The notes: a model not told the origin generated them from the sequence alone. A stretch of DNA of 64,000 bases from Trifolium pratense (GCF_020283565.1 NC_060061.1:25271362-25335361); one strand, 5' to 3'; positions 10,692-21,729 are shown, numbered from the stretch's first letter. A program made the numbers and translations.

Positions 10692-10697
10692 AATAAA
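10692..10697 (+). terminator. AATAAA signal after antisense ORF
   Basis: AATAAA on the plus strand 53 bases after the stop of the acidic ORF, in an A-rich stretch; a possible polyadenylation signal. Confidence 0.4.
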
Positions 10698-10884
10698 AAA
10701 AAATTTCGTTTAAATTCACCTTGTGTTTTTATGTTCTTGTTAATCGTAAAAAAAAACTTAAACCTCACACAAAAAATATCAAACAGAAGAAAATTAAAAA
10801 AGTGAAAATTCAAAATAAGATTGTTCAGACGAATTTAAAAACACAAACAGAACATCATAAGCAATTAATAATGTGCATAGAATC

Positions 10885-13488
10885 CTAAGGTTTTTGGAGA
10901 AAGGCTAAGAGCTGGTCAAATTTATCGTTCAGAGAACCCACGTTGGAAACTAGACCATCCACCTTAGATTCCAAATTGAGTTGAGCTGTCCTTTGCCTTT
11001 CCAAACCTTCTTGTTGTTCCCTCAGAGCTTCTTGAAGAATCTGCAGCTGATCTTCAACCAAAGGTGCCTTGCCTTTATCAGAGGAGGGTTCACCATCCTC
11101 TGGATAATCAATCATCAGAATATCAGCATCTGGAGCATCCTCTTGGTTCAGCTCAGGAATTTCTTCAGCAAGTCTTGCAGCAGCTTCAGCCAGACGTTCA
11201 TTCTCAATCCTTTGATCCTCAAGACTCTTGAAAAGCTTGGAATCCACCCAGCACTCCTTAAAGGCAGTCATACGCCTTGCAGTAGCAGAAATAGCAGCCA
11301 GCTTAGCACGCTCATTCTCTTCATGGCTATACTCAGTCAATCTTTTCAAGCTAGCCCTTGCTAAGCTTTCCTTCATCAGACGCACCACTTCCAAATCCCG
11401 GTGTCCAATAACAGTCTTGATCTCATCACCCATTGCATCCAGAGCATTGCAGATTTTAGCCTTAATTAGTGACACCTCCATATCCACATCAGAGGGACAC
11501 ACCAAGAACCTGTCCTGAATGTGTGATAACCTAAGTAAATCATCATAAAGCTGATTGGAGAGGTTACCAAAAGGGTCAGAGGATGAGGGTGAGATAATGG
11601 CAATAGTAGAGTGTTTTGTTGATTCATTAGCAGGGTTGTTAATGATGACAACATCTGCCTCTGAAGGTTTAGGGGCACAAGTGTGAATACGTGCAGGAGA
11701 AGCATGCTCAGCACTTGGATTAGGATTGGGTTCAGGAGTTGATTCAGAAGATGTGTGGTCAGATGTTGATTCAGGATATATGTGTTCAGATGAAGGTTCA
11801 AGAGATATGTGGTCAGAGGTTGGTTCAGGGGATTTTTCAGGAGAGGGTTGTTTTGTAGGAGAGGCTTGATTAGAGGTAGGATTATCTGGTTGAGGTTCAG
11901 ATGATGGAATGTCAGGTGATTTGGATTTAGTAGGTGATGAAGATTTGTGGGTTTCATGAGTAAGAGGTTGATTATTGAGGGGGTCAGGGCTAAGATGTTT
12001 TTCTAGTTCTGAGAGGGGGTTATCAGAGGTTGAAATGTTGGGAAGGATAGTTCTAAGAGGTTTGGTAAACCCTATTCCAATTTCAGCTTCGTTAAAGATG
12101 TACTTAGGAGACTTACCTTTGTAATCAGGAGCTTGTTTCTGATGCATCCTAGTACTCAGAGTTTCCTCATCAGACTGAGTTTCTGAATCAGACTGAGTTT
12201 CAGAAGAGTCACTTTCTTTACTTTCCTCTTCATCAACAACAATAGGCTCCTTTGATGATGTTGCAGCAGCTTTTCCAGAAATAGCTTCATGTTTCCTTTT
12301 CGTTCTTTGCTCAACAATAGTTTCTTCTACTTTAACCTTCTTCTGAGCAAGTAGATCAGGTTTTTCTTGTTCAGCTTTCCTCTTAGGTTTCCTCTTAGGA
12401 TTGTACATGTTTACAGGAGCTGGAGGAACCATACTCCTATCAACAGTATACCCTTCTTTTCTAAGAACTTCCAGATAATCTTGAATGATGTGCTCAGCAT
12501 CCATTTCAGAGATTACTGGATATCCATCCACATACAGGCGATCTTCAAGACGAGCTGTAAACTCTTGTGGAGGTTGAACCAATTTTGATGAAATAAGACG
12601 CATCTTGGTTAGAAAACTTGCATTCAGAATTTCAGGAGTAAACTTCTTTTCCACAAGTTCTGGATGGAACTTCTTCAGATTATGAACAACATGACCTTGA
12701 TAAAGAAGATCTGAAAGTAATCTTGGATAAACGATAGTTGTTTTCCTCTGAGATTTGCTTGAGAAGATTGCTTCACAGATCCTCTCAAAGAAGTATTCTC
12801 CCAGATTCACCTTCGTTCCTTTCAAAAGGAAGTAGATCAGATGACGATGAGTCCAGGAGATTGTATCAGTACCACCAACTCTTGGACTGATAGCAGCTAG
12901 TATGATCTTGAATAGCACTCTGCAAACATCAGTCAAACCCTTGACTTTACCCTTCAGTTTCAGATCTGTACACATCAGAGCCAGAAGATCATCTCTGTAC
13001 CTTGTGTCCTTCTCAAAAGCATCTAACTCTATCCCAGAGTTATCCAAACCAAGCAAAGCGTTGAAGTGAATAGGAGAGAAGGCCAGATTCATACCACAGA
13101 TATTAGACCTAATCTGTTTTCCAGTAAACTCCAGTAAACCCATTTCTTTCCTAGATTTACCTTTTAAACTAGGATCTCTTTCAATAGCAGCACGTTCTTC
13201 CTGCTTAGCTTCAAACTTATCAAAGACCTTAGCCTTCATCCAGAATTTCTTCAAGAGATCTGGGTAAATAGGACCATTAAGCATGTCGAAGTACTTATCC
13301 CAGCCTTGAGTGGAGAAGTACTGTTTTACATCGAACCCATTCGCCTTTAAGCAATCAAAATCTATCATCTTCTCAGAGAGAAAGGTGAGTTCAGATTCTG
13401 GAAGCTCCATTTCGTTCCCAACGATTTGAAGATTTCTGAACATGAACGGAGGAATCTTTGATGAAGAAGAAGACGAAGAACCAGCCAT
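10885..13488 (-). CDS. Sirevirus envelope-like ORF, 867 aa
   Basis: Uninterrupted ORF downstream of pol. I start it at the Met before AGSSSSSSSK (13488); the frame is open 66 codons further, but that part is low-complexity and lies in the pol-env spacer. Visible parts: a globular N-terminal half (residues about 15-330) resembling the putative plant transposon protein domain found in such elements; a basic KRKPKRK cluster near 360-370 that could be a nuclear signal; a long Ser/Pro/Thr/Glu-rich low-complexity region with degenerate repeats (about 450-610); and a C-terminal helical, heptad-like Gln/Leu-rich segment (about 810-866), likely a coiled coil. I see no clear signal peptide or membrane-spanning segment, so the term envelope rests on position only. 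It is intact although gag-pol is broken. Confidence 0.75.
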   Translation of the reverse strand: MAGSSSSSSSKIPPFMFRNLQIVGNEMELPESELTFLSEKMIDFDCLKANGFDVKQYFSTQGWDKYFDMLNGPIYPDLLKKFWMKAKVFDKFEAKQEERAAIERDPSLKGKSRKEMGLLEFTGKQIRSNICGMNLAFSPIHFNALLGLDNSGIELDAFEKDTRYRDDLLALMCTDLKLKGKVKGLTDVCRVLFKIILAAISPRVGGTDTISWTHRHLIYFLLKGTKVNLGEYFFERICEAIFSSKSQRKTTIVYPRLLSDLLYQGHVVHNLKKFHPELVEKKFTPEILNASFLTKMRLISSKLVQPPQEFTARLEDRLYVDGYPVISEMDAEHIIQDYLEVLRKEGYTVDRSMVPPAPVNMYNPKRKPKRKAEQEKPDLLAQKKVKVEETIVEQRTKRKHEAISGKAAATSSKEPIVVDEEESKESDSSETQSDSETQSDEETLSTRMHQKQAPDYKGKSPKYIFNEAEIGIGFTKPLRTILPNISTSDNPLSELEKHLSPDPLNNQPLTHETHKSSSPTKSKSPDIPSSEPQPDNPTSNQASPTKQPSPEKSPEPTSDHISLEPSSEHIYPESTSDHTSSESTPEPNPNPSAEHASPARIHTCAPKPSEADVVIINNPANESTKHSTIAIISPSSSDPFGNLSNQLYDDLLRLSHIQDRFLVCPSDVDMEVSLIKAKICNALDAMGDEIKTVIGHRDLEVVRLMKESLARASLKRLTEYSHEENERAKLAAISATARRMTAFKECWVDSKLFKSLEDQRIENERLAEAAARLAEEIPELNQEDAPDADILMIDYPEDGEPSSDKGKAPLVEDQLQILQEALREQQEGLERQRTAQLNLESKVDGLVSNVGSLNDKFDQLLAFLQKP

Positions 13489-13937
13489 GATGGAGTTTAG
13501 GTAAGGGTTAGATCTAACGTGAGAGAAAGAAAAATTTTGTTGGAGGTTTAGAGAGAAAAGAAAGTGTAGGTTGTGAGAGTGAGAAGTGTGCAAGTGTATT
13601 GTGAAAGTTTTATTTAAATGCACACAGTTAACACAAAAATGGCAAATTTGGGAAGTTATGCTATTTGACAAAAAGTTGAATACCAAAAGTCATCATTAAC
13701 CACCCACTACCTGACACACGTAGACCACGTGCAGAAATTTACTCGGTAACTGCTATTTCAATGGACAACTGTTCAATAGTGAATACTAAACGTTTTCCAT
13801 TTAAATAGTTCAGAGCCTCTGAGATTTTTAAAATAATCTATCAGAGTTAAGTATTTCAGAGCTTGTGTTTCAGATGTTCTGAATCATAAGTTCTGATATA
13901 CATAACCTCTTACACTTTAATTGCCAAATAAAATTTT
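13489..13937. other. pol to env-like spacer
   Basis: About 450 bp between the stop of the RT/RNase H frame and the env-like start, AT-rich with many TTCAGA/TCTGAA words that also occur through the rest of the element. It may hold an internal promoter or splice acceptor for the env-like ORF, but none is recognisable. Confidence 0.5.
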
Positions 13938-15680
13938 TCATTCAGAGATTGAAAACATGTTCAGATGTTTCTTTATAAAATCAAATCTTTCAACAGGTAA
14001 GGCTTTAGTAAAAATGTCAGCCCATTGATTTTCAGTATCAACAAACTTAATATCTATTATACCTCTCTGAACATAATCTCTGATAAAATGGTGTTTAATT
14101 TCAATATGTTTGGCTCTAGAGTGTAGGATAGGATTTTTAGATAAATGAATGGCTGCAGTGTTATCACAATATAAAGGAATATTGTGACTGCTTACCTGAT
14201 AATCTTCTAACTGATATTTTAACCAGAGTAGTTGTGTGCAACACTTAGCTGCTGAAATGTATTCTGCTTCTGCTGTAGACAAAGCTATAGTAGTTTGTCT
14301 CTTACTAGCCCAGGAAATAAGGTTTTCACCAACAAATTGACAACTGCCACTTGTGGATTTTCTTTCAATTTTATCTCCAGCATAGTCAGCATCACAGAAT
14401 CCATTTAGCACATAATCATTGGATTTCTTATAGAGAAGTCCAAGATTAGTTGTTCCTTTCAGATACCTAAAGATTCTCTTTACAGCAGTAAGATGAGATT
14501 CTCTAGGATCTGACTGGAATCTTGCACATAAGCAAACACTGAATAAAATATCTGGCCTAGAGGCTGTCAGATAGAGTAAGGAACCAATCATACCTCTGTA
14601 GACCTTTTGGTCTACTTTTCCTTCATCTTCTGACTTGCTCATGTTGGTAGTTGAATGCATAGGAGTGTTCATTATTTTGCAATCATCCAGGTTGAACTTC
14701 TTCAGAAGTTCCTTGGTGTATTTTGATTGATGAACATAAGTTCCTTCCTTCTTCTGATTAATTTGAATTCCTAGAAAGAACTTCAATTCTCCCATCATGC
14801 TCATTTCAAATTCATCCTGCATTATCTTAGAAAAATTCTTGCACAAGGAAGCATTAGTTGAACCAAAAATAATATCATCAACATAAATTTGAATGATTAA
14901 AATGTCATCTTTGGTTGTTTTTCTAAAGAGTGTGCAGTCAACCTTCCCTTTCTCAAAACCCTTTTCAAGAAGGAAATTACTGAGTCTATCATACCAAGCT
15001 CTTGGAGCTTGTTTCAGACCATACAGTGATTTCTTCAATCTGAAAACATGTTCTGGGTTTGAGACATCTTCAAAACCAGGAGGTTGTTTAACATACACTT
15101 CTTCAGAAATAAAACCATTTAAGAAAACACTTTTAACATCCATCTGATACAAGGTTATTCCATGATTAACAGCATAAGATAGAAGTAACCTGATTGCTTC
15201 AAGTCTAGCAACTGGTGCAAAGGTTTCAGTATAGTCAATCCCCTCTTGCTGACTATAACCTTGTGCAACCAATCTAGCCTTGTTTCTTACCACTTCACCT
15301 TGTTCATTCAGCTTGTTTCTGAATACCCATTTTGTTCCAATAATGTTCTTGTGTGAAGGTTTGGGCACTAGAGTCCATACATCATTCCTTTGAAATTGAT
15401 TCAGCTCTTCTTGCATTGCTACAATCCAAGCATCATCTTTCAGAGCTTCATCAATCTTTGAAGGTTCCATCATAGAGATAAGACCAACTAAAGATTCCTC
15501 ATTTCTCAGTTGAGATCTTGTCTTCCTTGGACTATCCTTGTTGCCTAAGATCAGTTCCTCTGGATGTGATGATTTGTATTTGAAAGTGTTTCTTGGGGGT
15601 TCATCATCTTCAGACTCATCAACAGCAGGTTCAGCAGTTGCTTCAGTTCTTTGTTGTTCAGAGTCTGTAGGAGCTGTCAT
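13938..15680 (-). pseudogene. pol: copia pol: reverse transcriptase and RNase H
   Basis: 580 codons open from a Met in the linker after integrase. The RT domain (RVT_2 type) starts near residue 80 ([18 protein letters not shown]) and holds the copia RT motifs, including the polymerase motif YVDD near residue 268. The RNase H domain follows, with FCDADYAGD and the ALSTAEAEY motif near 470. The C-terminus, ending NMFSISE, looks complete. This is the C-terminal part of a gag-pol polyprotein, separated from integrase by a frameshift near 15745-15790. RT and RNase H are themselves uninterrupted, so the enzyme portion is well kept but cannot be made as part of the normal polyprotein. Confidence 0.93.
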
Positions 15681-15682
15681 GT

Positions 15683-16210
15683 TCAGAGGTTCTTCAGAGA
15701 ATGGATGTTCTGAGTAGTTTGGAATATCTGAATACTGATCCTCTGATACCTGAAATCTAGAAAACCTTCCACAAGCTCTGACACTTGGTCAGGCTCTTTG
15801 TCATCAAACTTGACATGCATAGTTTCTTCCACAGTGTGTGTTTCAGAAATATACAGTCTGTATGCTTTTGAGCGTTCAGAATATCCTATAAAGATACCCT
15901 TATAACCTCTAGCATCAAATTTCTTTAGATGGACTTTGTTGTTTAAGATGTAACAAGTACATCCAAACTGATGAAAATAAGAAATGTCAGGCTTTCTTCC
16001 CTTGAACAATTCATAAGCCGTTTTGTTCAATTTAGATCTGATATAGATTCTATTTTGAACATAACATGCTGTGTTTACAGCTTCTGCCCATAAAAATTTT
16101 GCTACATTAGTTTCATGCATCATGGTTCTGGCCATTTCTTGCAGAGTTCTATTCTTCCTTTCTACAACCCCATTTTGTTGAGGAGTTCTAGGAGAAGAGA
16201 ATTCATGCAA
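15683..16210 (-). pseudogene. pol: copia integrase, C-terminal part
   Basis: Frame containing the SPRTPQQNGVVERKNR motif, whose E is the third residue of the integrase DDE triad, followed by the typical copia C-terminal stretch (FGCTCYILN, GYSERSKAYR). It is in a different frame from both the part before it (break near 16300-16325) and the RT part after it. The first Met in the frame is not a real start; the coding sequence reads in from upstream. Confidence 0.9.
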
Positions 16211-16281
16211 GATGCCATATTTTTCACAAAAGTTTTCAAAAGGTTCATTTTCAAATTCTCCACCATGATCACTTCTAACTT

Positions 16282-17094
16282 TTAAAATAGTGTAGCCTTT
16301 TTCATTTTGAATTTGTTTGCAGAAACACTAAACTCATCATATGCTTCATCTTTTGTTCTTAGGAATTTTACCCAAGTCCATCTACTGTAGTCATCAACAA
16401 TCACTAATCCATACTTCTTTCCATTTATAGAGGCAGTGTTAACTGGCCCAAACAGATCAATGTGAAGAAGTTCCAATGGTCTTGAGGTAGAAACAATGCT
16501 CTTAGGTTTAAAAGAGGATTTTGTAATTTTTCCTTTTTGACAAGAACCACACAGTGTGTTTGAGTGATATTTGATTTTTGGTAAACCTCTGACAAGGTCA
16601 AGCTTGCTAAGCTTAGAGATTAACCTCCAGTTAGCATGGCCTAACCTCTTATGCCAGATCCATTTTTCTTCACTCAAGGTCAAAAGACACATCACTTTTT
16701 GTTCATTCAAATCAGAAAGATTAATTTTATAAACATTGTTCTTTCTCAGACCTTTGAATACCATGGAGTTATCAGATTGTTTAGACACAATACATGATTC
16801 CTTATTAAAGACAACTACATAACCATTGTCGCAAAATTGACTTATGCTCAATAAGTTATGTTTGAGTCCATCTACTAACCAAACATCATTAATAGATAGG
16901 GAAGAATTACCTACTGTACCTGTACCTATTATCTTTCCTTTTTGATTACCTCCAAAGCCAACAGATCCTCCTTCTTTCATAGTCAGCTTAGAAAATAGTT
17001 GTTTGTCACCAGTCATATGCCTTGAACATCCACTATCCAGATACCATGAGTGATTCATGATACTTCTTTGAGTGGCAGGCTGTATGAGAAACAA
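16282..17094 (-). pseudogene. pol: copia protease and N-terminal integrase
   Basis: The aspartic protease signature DSG appears in WYLDSGCSRHMTGD near residue 20. The GAG-pre-integrase domain follows, with the HHCC zinc finger (HKRLGHA and CGSCQKGK), then the first two catalytic acids of integrase (HIDLFGP and VDDYSR). The frame is lost at the C-terminal end, where the remaining integrase is read in another frame. The upstream gag part is also in a different frame, with the break near 17100. Confidence 0.92.
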
Positions 17095-17096
17095 CT

Positions 17097-18395
17097 TTAA
17101 TCATTGCGGTAGAACTCTTCATCACAGTTAATGATAAAGTCATCCCAGTATTCTTCCTCTTCATTTCTCAAGTTCTGATTGTTAACTTGAGAACTTGTCA
17201 GCCATTTGTCTAGGACATAAGCCCTTCTTCCTTTGCATAGGACTTGTTTCCATGCTCTAGGTAGGACATATCCTTTCCTAGTTGGTAAATCTGAATGGTA
17301 CATTATTTCAGCTTTTGGTACCCATCTTCTGGGTCCACGCTTGTTAGTCCACAAATGCTTACTATGTTGTTTAGTGTTAGAGAAAGATCTTGGTTTGGAA
17401 TAATAACCTTTTTGAAACCTTTTCTTTGTTTGAGATCTGTTATTATTCCAGGATTTGGATTGTTTATGATTCCAGGGTTTGTATTTATCACCAATCCCAT
17501 GTTCTGATTGATTATATCTACTGACTCTAGAATCATAAATAATCTGAGTCCTGTACTGCATCTGAGGTTTGGAGTTTGAATTTTTTCTTTTAAAAACTTC
17601 TGAGCTTTTAGATTGACTAGCTTCAGGTACTGAAGTTCCTTTGGATCCAGAATTTGAAGTCTCAGATTTTGAAGCTTTCAGAACATCTGAACTAATGTTC
17701 TCAGGTTCTGAACAACTTCTATCTTCTGAACTTTTCTTTTCAGATCCTGAGGAACTTGGTTCCTCTGAGCTGTCAGCTTCTAAATCACTCAGATCATCAT
17801 TCTCATTTTCAACAGTACCAGGATTCTTTCCCTCTTCACTTGGTGGAACAACATAATAAACCCAAGATTTTCCAACCTTTTTGGCAAAGGTCTTCAGCTT
17901 TGAATATGTTCTACCATATTCATAGCCAAGTCCTTCTCCTCTATGTCTCAAAACATTATAAATTCTATTAGCAGCTTTGCTCTTCCCAAGGTTGAGATGC
18001 ACAAACTGTTGAAGAGCTATTTCCTGCTCATCAATAGGTTTGTGACAAACAGCACAACCCTTTTCAAAGTCATTCACTCTATTCAGAGTTTCTTGATATA
18101 GACCTTGAAAATGTTCTGCTTGTTCAGTCAGAGTGTTAAGCTTTTCTTGTAAAACTTTTTGTTTACTTAACACTCTGAGATGTTTCTCAATGACCTTGTT
18201 AAGTGCAGTTATAAGTTGAGATTTAGAACAGTCAGAAAATACCTCATCTGTCACTTCTGAATCTGATTCTGATTCATCCTCTGAGTCTGCATCTGAGTCG
18301 GTTGAAGCCATCAGGGCTAGATTTGCCTCTTCCTCTTCCTCAACTTCTTCCTCAGATGATAGCTCTTCAAAAGTAGCCATCAGACTCTTTTTCAA
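17097..18395 (-). pseudogene. gag-pol linker region, Sirevirus type
   Basis: 432 codons after the zinc knuckle, in frame with gag but separated from it by an in-frame TAA (18408-18410). It opens with a very acidic stretch (EELSSEEEVEEEEE), then a helical section with a CxxC pair (CAVCHKPIDEQE), a Ser/Glu-rich region, and a basic Asn/Lys/Arg/Trp-rich end (WVPKAE, WKQVLCKGRRAYVLD). An extended region of this composition before the protease is typical of Sireviruses. It ends at a stop next to the protease frame. Confidence 0.8.
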
Positions 18396-18407
18396 TTTGC
18401 TCTTAAA

Positions 18408-19499
18408 TTATTGCTTCTTTGAGCTGTATCTTTTGCTTTTGTCTTTAGCAGACATTTCTGGACAGTCAGCAATAAAGTGTCCTGGCTTCTTACAGTTGAA
18501 GCAGTTCTTCTGATCATCCTTTTTGCTGACAAAATTTCTGGAGCTGTTTCCTCTGAAATTTCTTTTGTTAAACCTGTTCCATTGCTGAAACTTGGTGAAT
18601 AAAGCAAACTCATCTTCACCCATTTCCTCCTCTTGGCCATCTGCAGAAGATTCCTCTTCAAGGTCAAGAAGCTGAGTCTTAAGAGCTTTAGAAGGAGTCC
18701 TAGTTGACTGTAAAGCCACAGACTTGGACTTCTTCTTAGCTTCTGAATCAGCATTCAGAACCATCTCATGGCTTCTGAGATTGCTTATCAGAGCCTCAAG
18801 ACTCAGAGTCTTGAGATTTTGAGCTTCTTCTATTGTAGTGACCTTAGGTCTCCAAGCAATAGGAAGACTTCTCAGAATCTTCTGAACATGGTCATAGGTG
18901 GAATAACTCCTCTTAAGAGCTTTAAGACCAGATACAAGGATTTGAAACCTTGTAAACATAGTCTCAATGTTTTCATCTTGTTGCATAGTGAATAGTTCAT
19001 ATTGCCTTATCAAGAGACTAGCCTTAGCCTCTTGAACCTTTTCATTACCATCATAGGTAGCACACATAGAATCAAAGATAGATTTAGCAGTAGACTTGTT
19101 TTCTATTCTTACATAATCTTCATGTCTAATAGCACCAACAACAATGTCCTTTACTCTATGATACTTAGTGTAGATTTTTAAGTTAGCTGGTGTGAGTAAC
19201 TTTCTATGCTCAATGGACAATCTTCCATGTTCATTTAAGTTTTCAAAAGTTACTCCCAGCTCAACCAAATCCCACTACTCATGATCAATAGCAGTAATAT
19301 TGCTATACAGTCTTTCCTTCCACCACTCAAATAATGATGCATCACCATTGAATATAGGGGCTTTCCTATTGCCACTATGTTCATGTGATTCATTACTCAA
19401 GTAGTCAAAACCAAAAGCATTTCTAGGACCACCACCAACACCACTGGCATCACCGGCTTCACCGGTTGTTCTAGTGCTACTATCGTCTCCTCCAGACAT
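18408..19499 (-). pseudogene. gag: copia gag with two in-frame stops
   Basis: Starts MSGGDDSSTRTTGEAG at 19499. An in-frame TAG lies at 19275-19277 after about 74 codons; the same frame then continues through the capsid-like UBN2/retrotransposon gag domain (YELFTMQQDENIETMFTRF...) and the CCHC zinc knuckle CFNCKKPGHFIADC, which packages RNA, to a TAA at 18408. Gag makes the virus-like particle in the cytoplasm. The TAG could be suppressed at low rate, but together with the frameshifts in pol, simple decay is the likelier reading. Confidence 0.88.
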
Positions 19500-19554
19500 A
19501 GTGTTCTCACAAGATCTTTACTGTCTCACTGTTAAGTGAAAGTAACAGACCAGT

Positions 19555-19567
19555 GCTCTAGATACCA
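19555..19567 (-). promoter_or_regulatory. primer binding site, initiator tRNA-Met
   Basis: Minus-strand TGGTATCTAGAGC two bases inside the 5' LTR; it matches the usual plant TGGTATCAGAGC with one difference. It fixes the orientation of the element. Confidence 0.9.
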
Positions 19568-19569
19568 AT

Positions 19570-20687
19570 TGAAGGTGTGAAAACACAAGAAGGGGGGTTG
19601 AATTGTGTTTTAGTCAAGTTTAAAACTTTTTCAAGTTCTTATCTTAACTTCAACAGCAGCGGATAAATAACACAATAAAACAAGTTAAGAGATAGAGAGA
19701 GATCACACAAGCACTTTATACTGGTTCCTCTCACAAAACGAGAGTAGTCCAGTCCCCTTGCACTTCCAAGGGATTTCACTATAATCACACAAGATTACAA
19801 CTGCTCAAGCACACAAGCAAGAGACTTCACCACAATGCTCAAGCACACAAGCAAGAGACTTCACCACAATGCTCAAGCACACAAGCAAGAGACTTCACCA
19901 CAATGCTCAAGCACACAAGCAAGAGACTTCTCAAGTACAAATGTAATGAAAAATAGAATGAATACAACAGCTCTTAATCAGAACCTAGAAGAACAAATAC
20001 TAAATATTTGAACTAAAAGTGCAACAACACAGTTCAGAGGTTCAGAGCTTTGTATGAGGAATTCAGAGTTTGTTCGTGCGAGATAATAATCCTTGATACC
20101 GATTACAACTGATTCCTTTAGTATATATATGACAAGAAAAGAGTCGTTGCAAAGATGACCGTTGAAGTAGATAACCTTTTGTCTTCAAGCAGCCTGTCTT
20201 GATGCAGTTTGGTTGTATCTAAAACTGAGTAAGAGTTTCAGGTACTTTGACTACTGCAGAGAAGACTTTCCTTATTCAGCTAACACAACTGATGACCCAC
20301 GTTCTCAAAAGAGGACAGACAAAAGGAGAGTAGCTGTTCTGATCAGGCTTGAAAGGTCCTTTTCTTCATTGGTAGAAGAGTTGACTTGCAACAGAGAATC
20401 TTTACAAACTTCAAGAAGATCATTAGAGATTGATGAAGCTTAGACCTTAAGAAGTTCTGAAGACTTCATCGTCTGAAGATTACAACTTCTGAGTCTCACA
20501 ATCTTCTGAACACTTGCAAACTTCTGAACTCCTTATCTTCTGATCTTCAATCAGAGTTTAATTGAGTCTAAGTCCTGCACACTTAAATTAAATTTTTAGT
20601 CCTTCCAATTGTTTATTAATACTTTGTTATCATCAAAACCTTAATAGATTTAGGGGCAAACATTTTTAAATCAATTTTGTTCCAACA
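19570..20687 (-). repeat. 5' LTR of the Sirevirus element
   Basis: 1118 bp; matches 8613-9697 with about four instead of three copies of the 34-bp minirepeat and only a few substitutions, for example near 20145 and 20423-20434. It ends 20 bp from the terminator of the next 7SL gene. Confidence 0.93.
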
Positions 20688-20707
20688 GCACCCCAGTAGG
20701 AACCCAC

Positions 20708-21011
20708 AAAAAATGATGGTTCAAGGGGCTAGGCTCACCAGGTGTTGTGGGCTGGAGGTGCAGCGGCCTGTAATCCCTCCACTGTTAGGAGTAGGAGGTG
20801 TTCGCTGCTCTGTGAAACCAGCCTCACGCTGTACCCTCCTTTCTAAGACCCACAAGACTCGTGCCTTCGCTCAAGTCCCATGGCTCAACTCTCAACTTGG
20901 AGCGGGCAGGCCAGCATGGTGCACAAACCAGTCCAACCTGTTAAGACTAAGCCATGTTCCATCACCTTGTTGCCCCCACTCGGGTCACAAGCTGTCGCTA
21001 CTCAGCTCGGC
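20708..21011 (-). ncRNA. 7SL: 7SL (SRP) RNA copy 4
   Basis: Complete 304-bp gene whose terminator is 20 bp from the copia LTR. The 5' domain, helix 8 core and promoter are intact; it has one private base change in the central helix (about 20945). The neighbouring retroelement does not cut it. Confidence 0.9.
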
Positions 21012-21077
21012 GAACTTACTAGCATGTCAAGCCTTTATAAACACTTACTTGTGCCATATTCTAGCCGATGTGGGACT

Positions 21078-21651
21078 TAATGTATCCAAGATGGTGTAGT
21101 ATTAAATTGGAACATGGTTTCTTAAATGTTGGTTCTCCCCAACTACTTTTGACATGTATTTTTTTAACAATCACTTTTGACATGTTATAACGTTTTAACA
21201 AAAAAAAATGTTATCATGGGAGATGAAATATCTTATAAAAAAAATAGGATTTGAAATATGTAAGAATTACGGTTTTAAATCATAATGAAACCTTTTTTGA
21301 ATTTCTCTCACTCTTATGGTCTCTCACTCTTATGGTCTCTGTTTTAAGAATTACGGTTGTAAGAATTACGGTTTTTAATTCATAAGCTGTAATTGAAAAT
21401 GATTTCACTTGAATTGAACTAGCAATGGAACAAAAAATGAGAACACTTGGTAGGTAGCATTTAAAAAAACATGCATTCACTATAATTAAGATATTTGTCA
21501 AGCATACTGACTAGAAGACGAGCACTAGTATAGAAACACTATAAGCCATCAAGCTGATTATCAAAACAACTTTTGTTGTGAATATTTTTTAATACTGTTA
21601 CATAAAAGTGTAGCTAACAGAACACTAGTACACAAGAAGTTATAGCATAAG
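21078..21651. other. short divergent spacer with filler sequence
   Basis: This spacer lacks about 410 bp of the full spacer. At the joint (about 21305-21375) there is a small patch made of locally repeated words: CTCTCACTCTTATGGT twice and AAGAATTACGGTT-like words three times. This looks like filler from repair of a break. No gene is seen. The two following units (22650-23223 and 24222-24794) carry the same joint, so they are copies of one event. Confidence 0.75.
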
Positions 21652-21729
21652 AGTCCCACATCGCATAGTCAAAAGAGCAACAGAGCCCATGTCAAATATA
21701 AAACCCGCATCAAGGATGTATTTCAACTC

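Larger units (their letters stand above)
8613..20687 (-). mobile_element. Sirevirus-type Ty1/copia retrotransposon
   Basis: A complete 12,075-bp element on the minus strand: 5' LTR 19570-20687, tRNA-Met primer site, gag-pol in the copia order (gag, protease, integrase, RT, RNase H), envelope-like ORF, polypurine tracts, 3' LTR 8613-9697. It is flanked by GCACC (8608-8612 and 20688-20692). The order, the extra ORF after pol, the LTR start TGTTGG and the several CTCCCCCT tracts before the 3' LTR are Sirevirus features. The two LTRs are almost identical apart from one 34-bp minirepeat and a few bases, so insertion is recent, yet gag-pol is broken. Confidence 0.93.

Noticed and set aside
13489..13686. 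N-terminal 66-codon extension of the env-like ORF
   Set aside because: Low-complexity Phe/His/Asn/Leu-rich sequence in the spacer; the Met followed by a Ser-rich start of a charged protein is more plausible.
19275..19277. Programmed stop readthrough in gag
   Set aside because: Possible in principle, but a second stop and three frame changes downstream in the same element point to decay or sequence error.
9223..20443. 76-codon plus-strand frame in both copia LTRs
   Set aside because: Present twice only because the LTRs are copies of each other; antisense to the element, no promoter or known domain.
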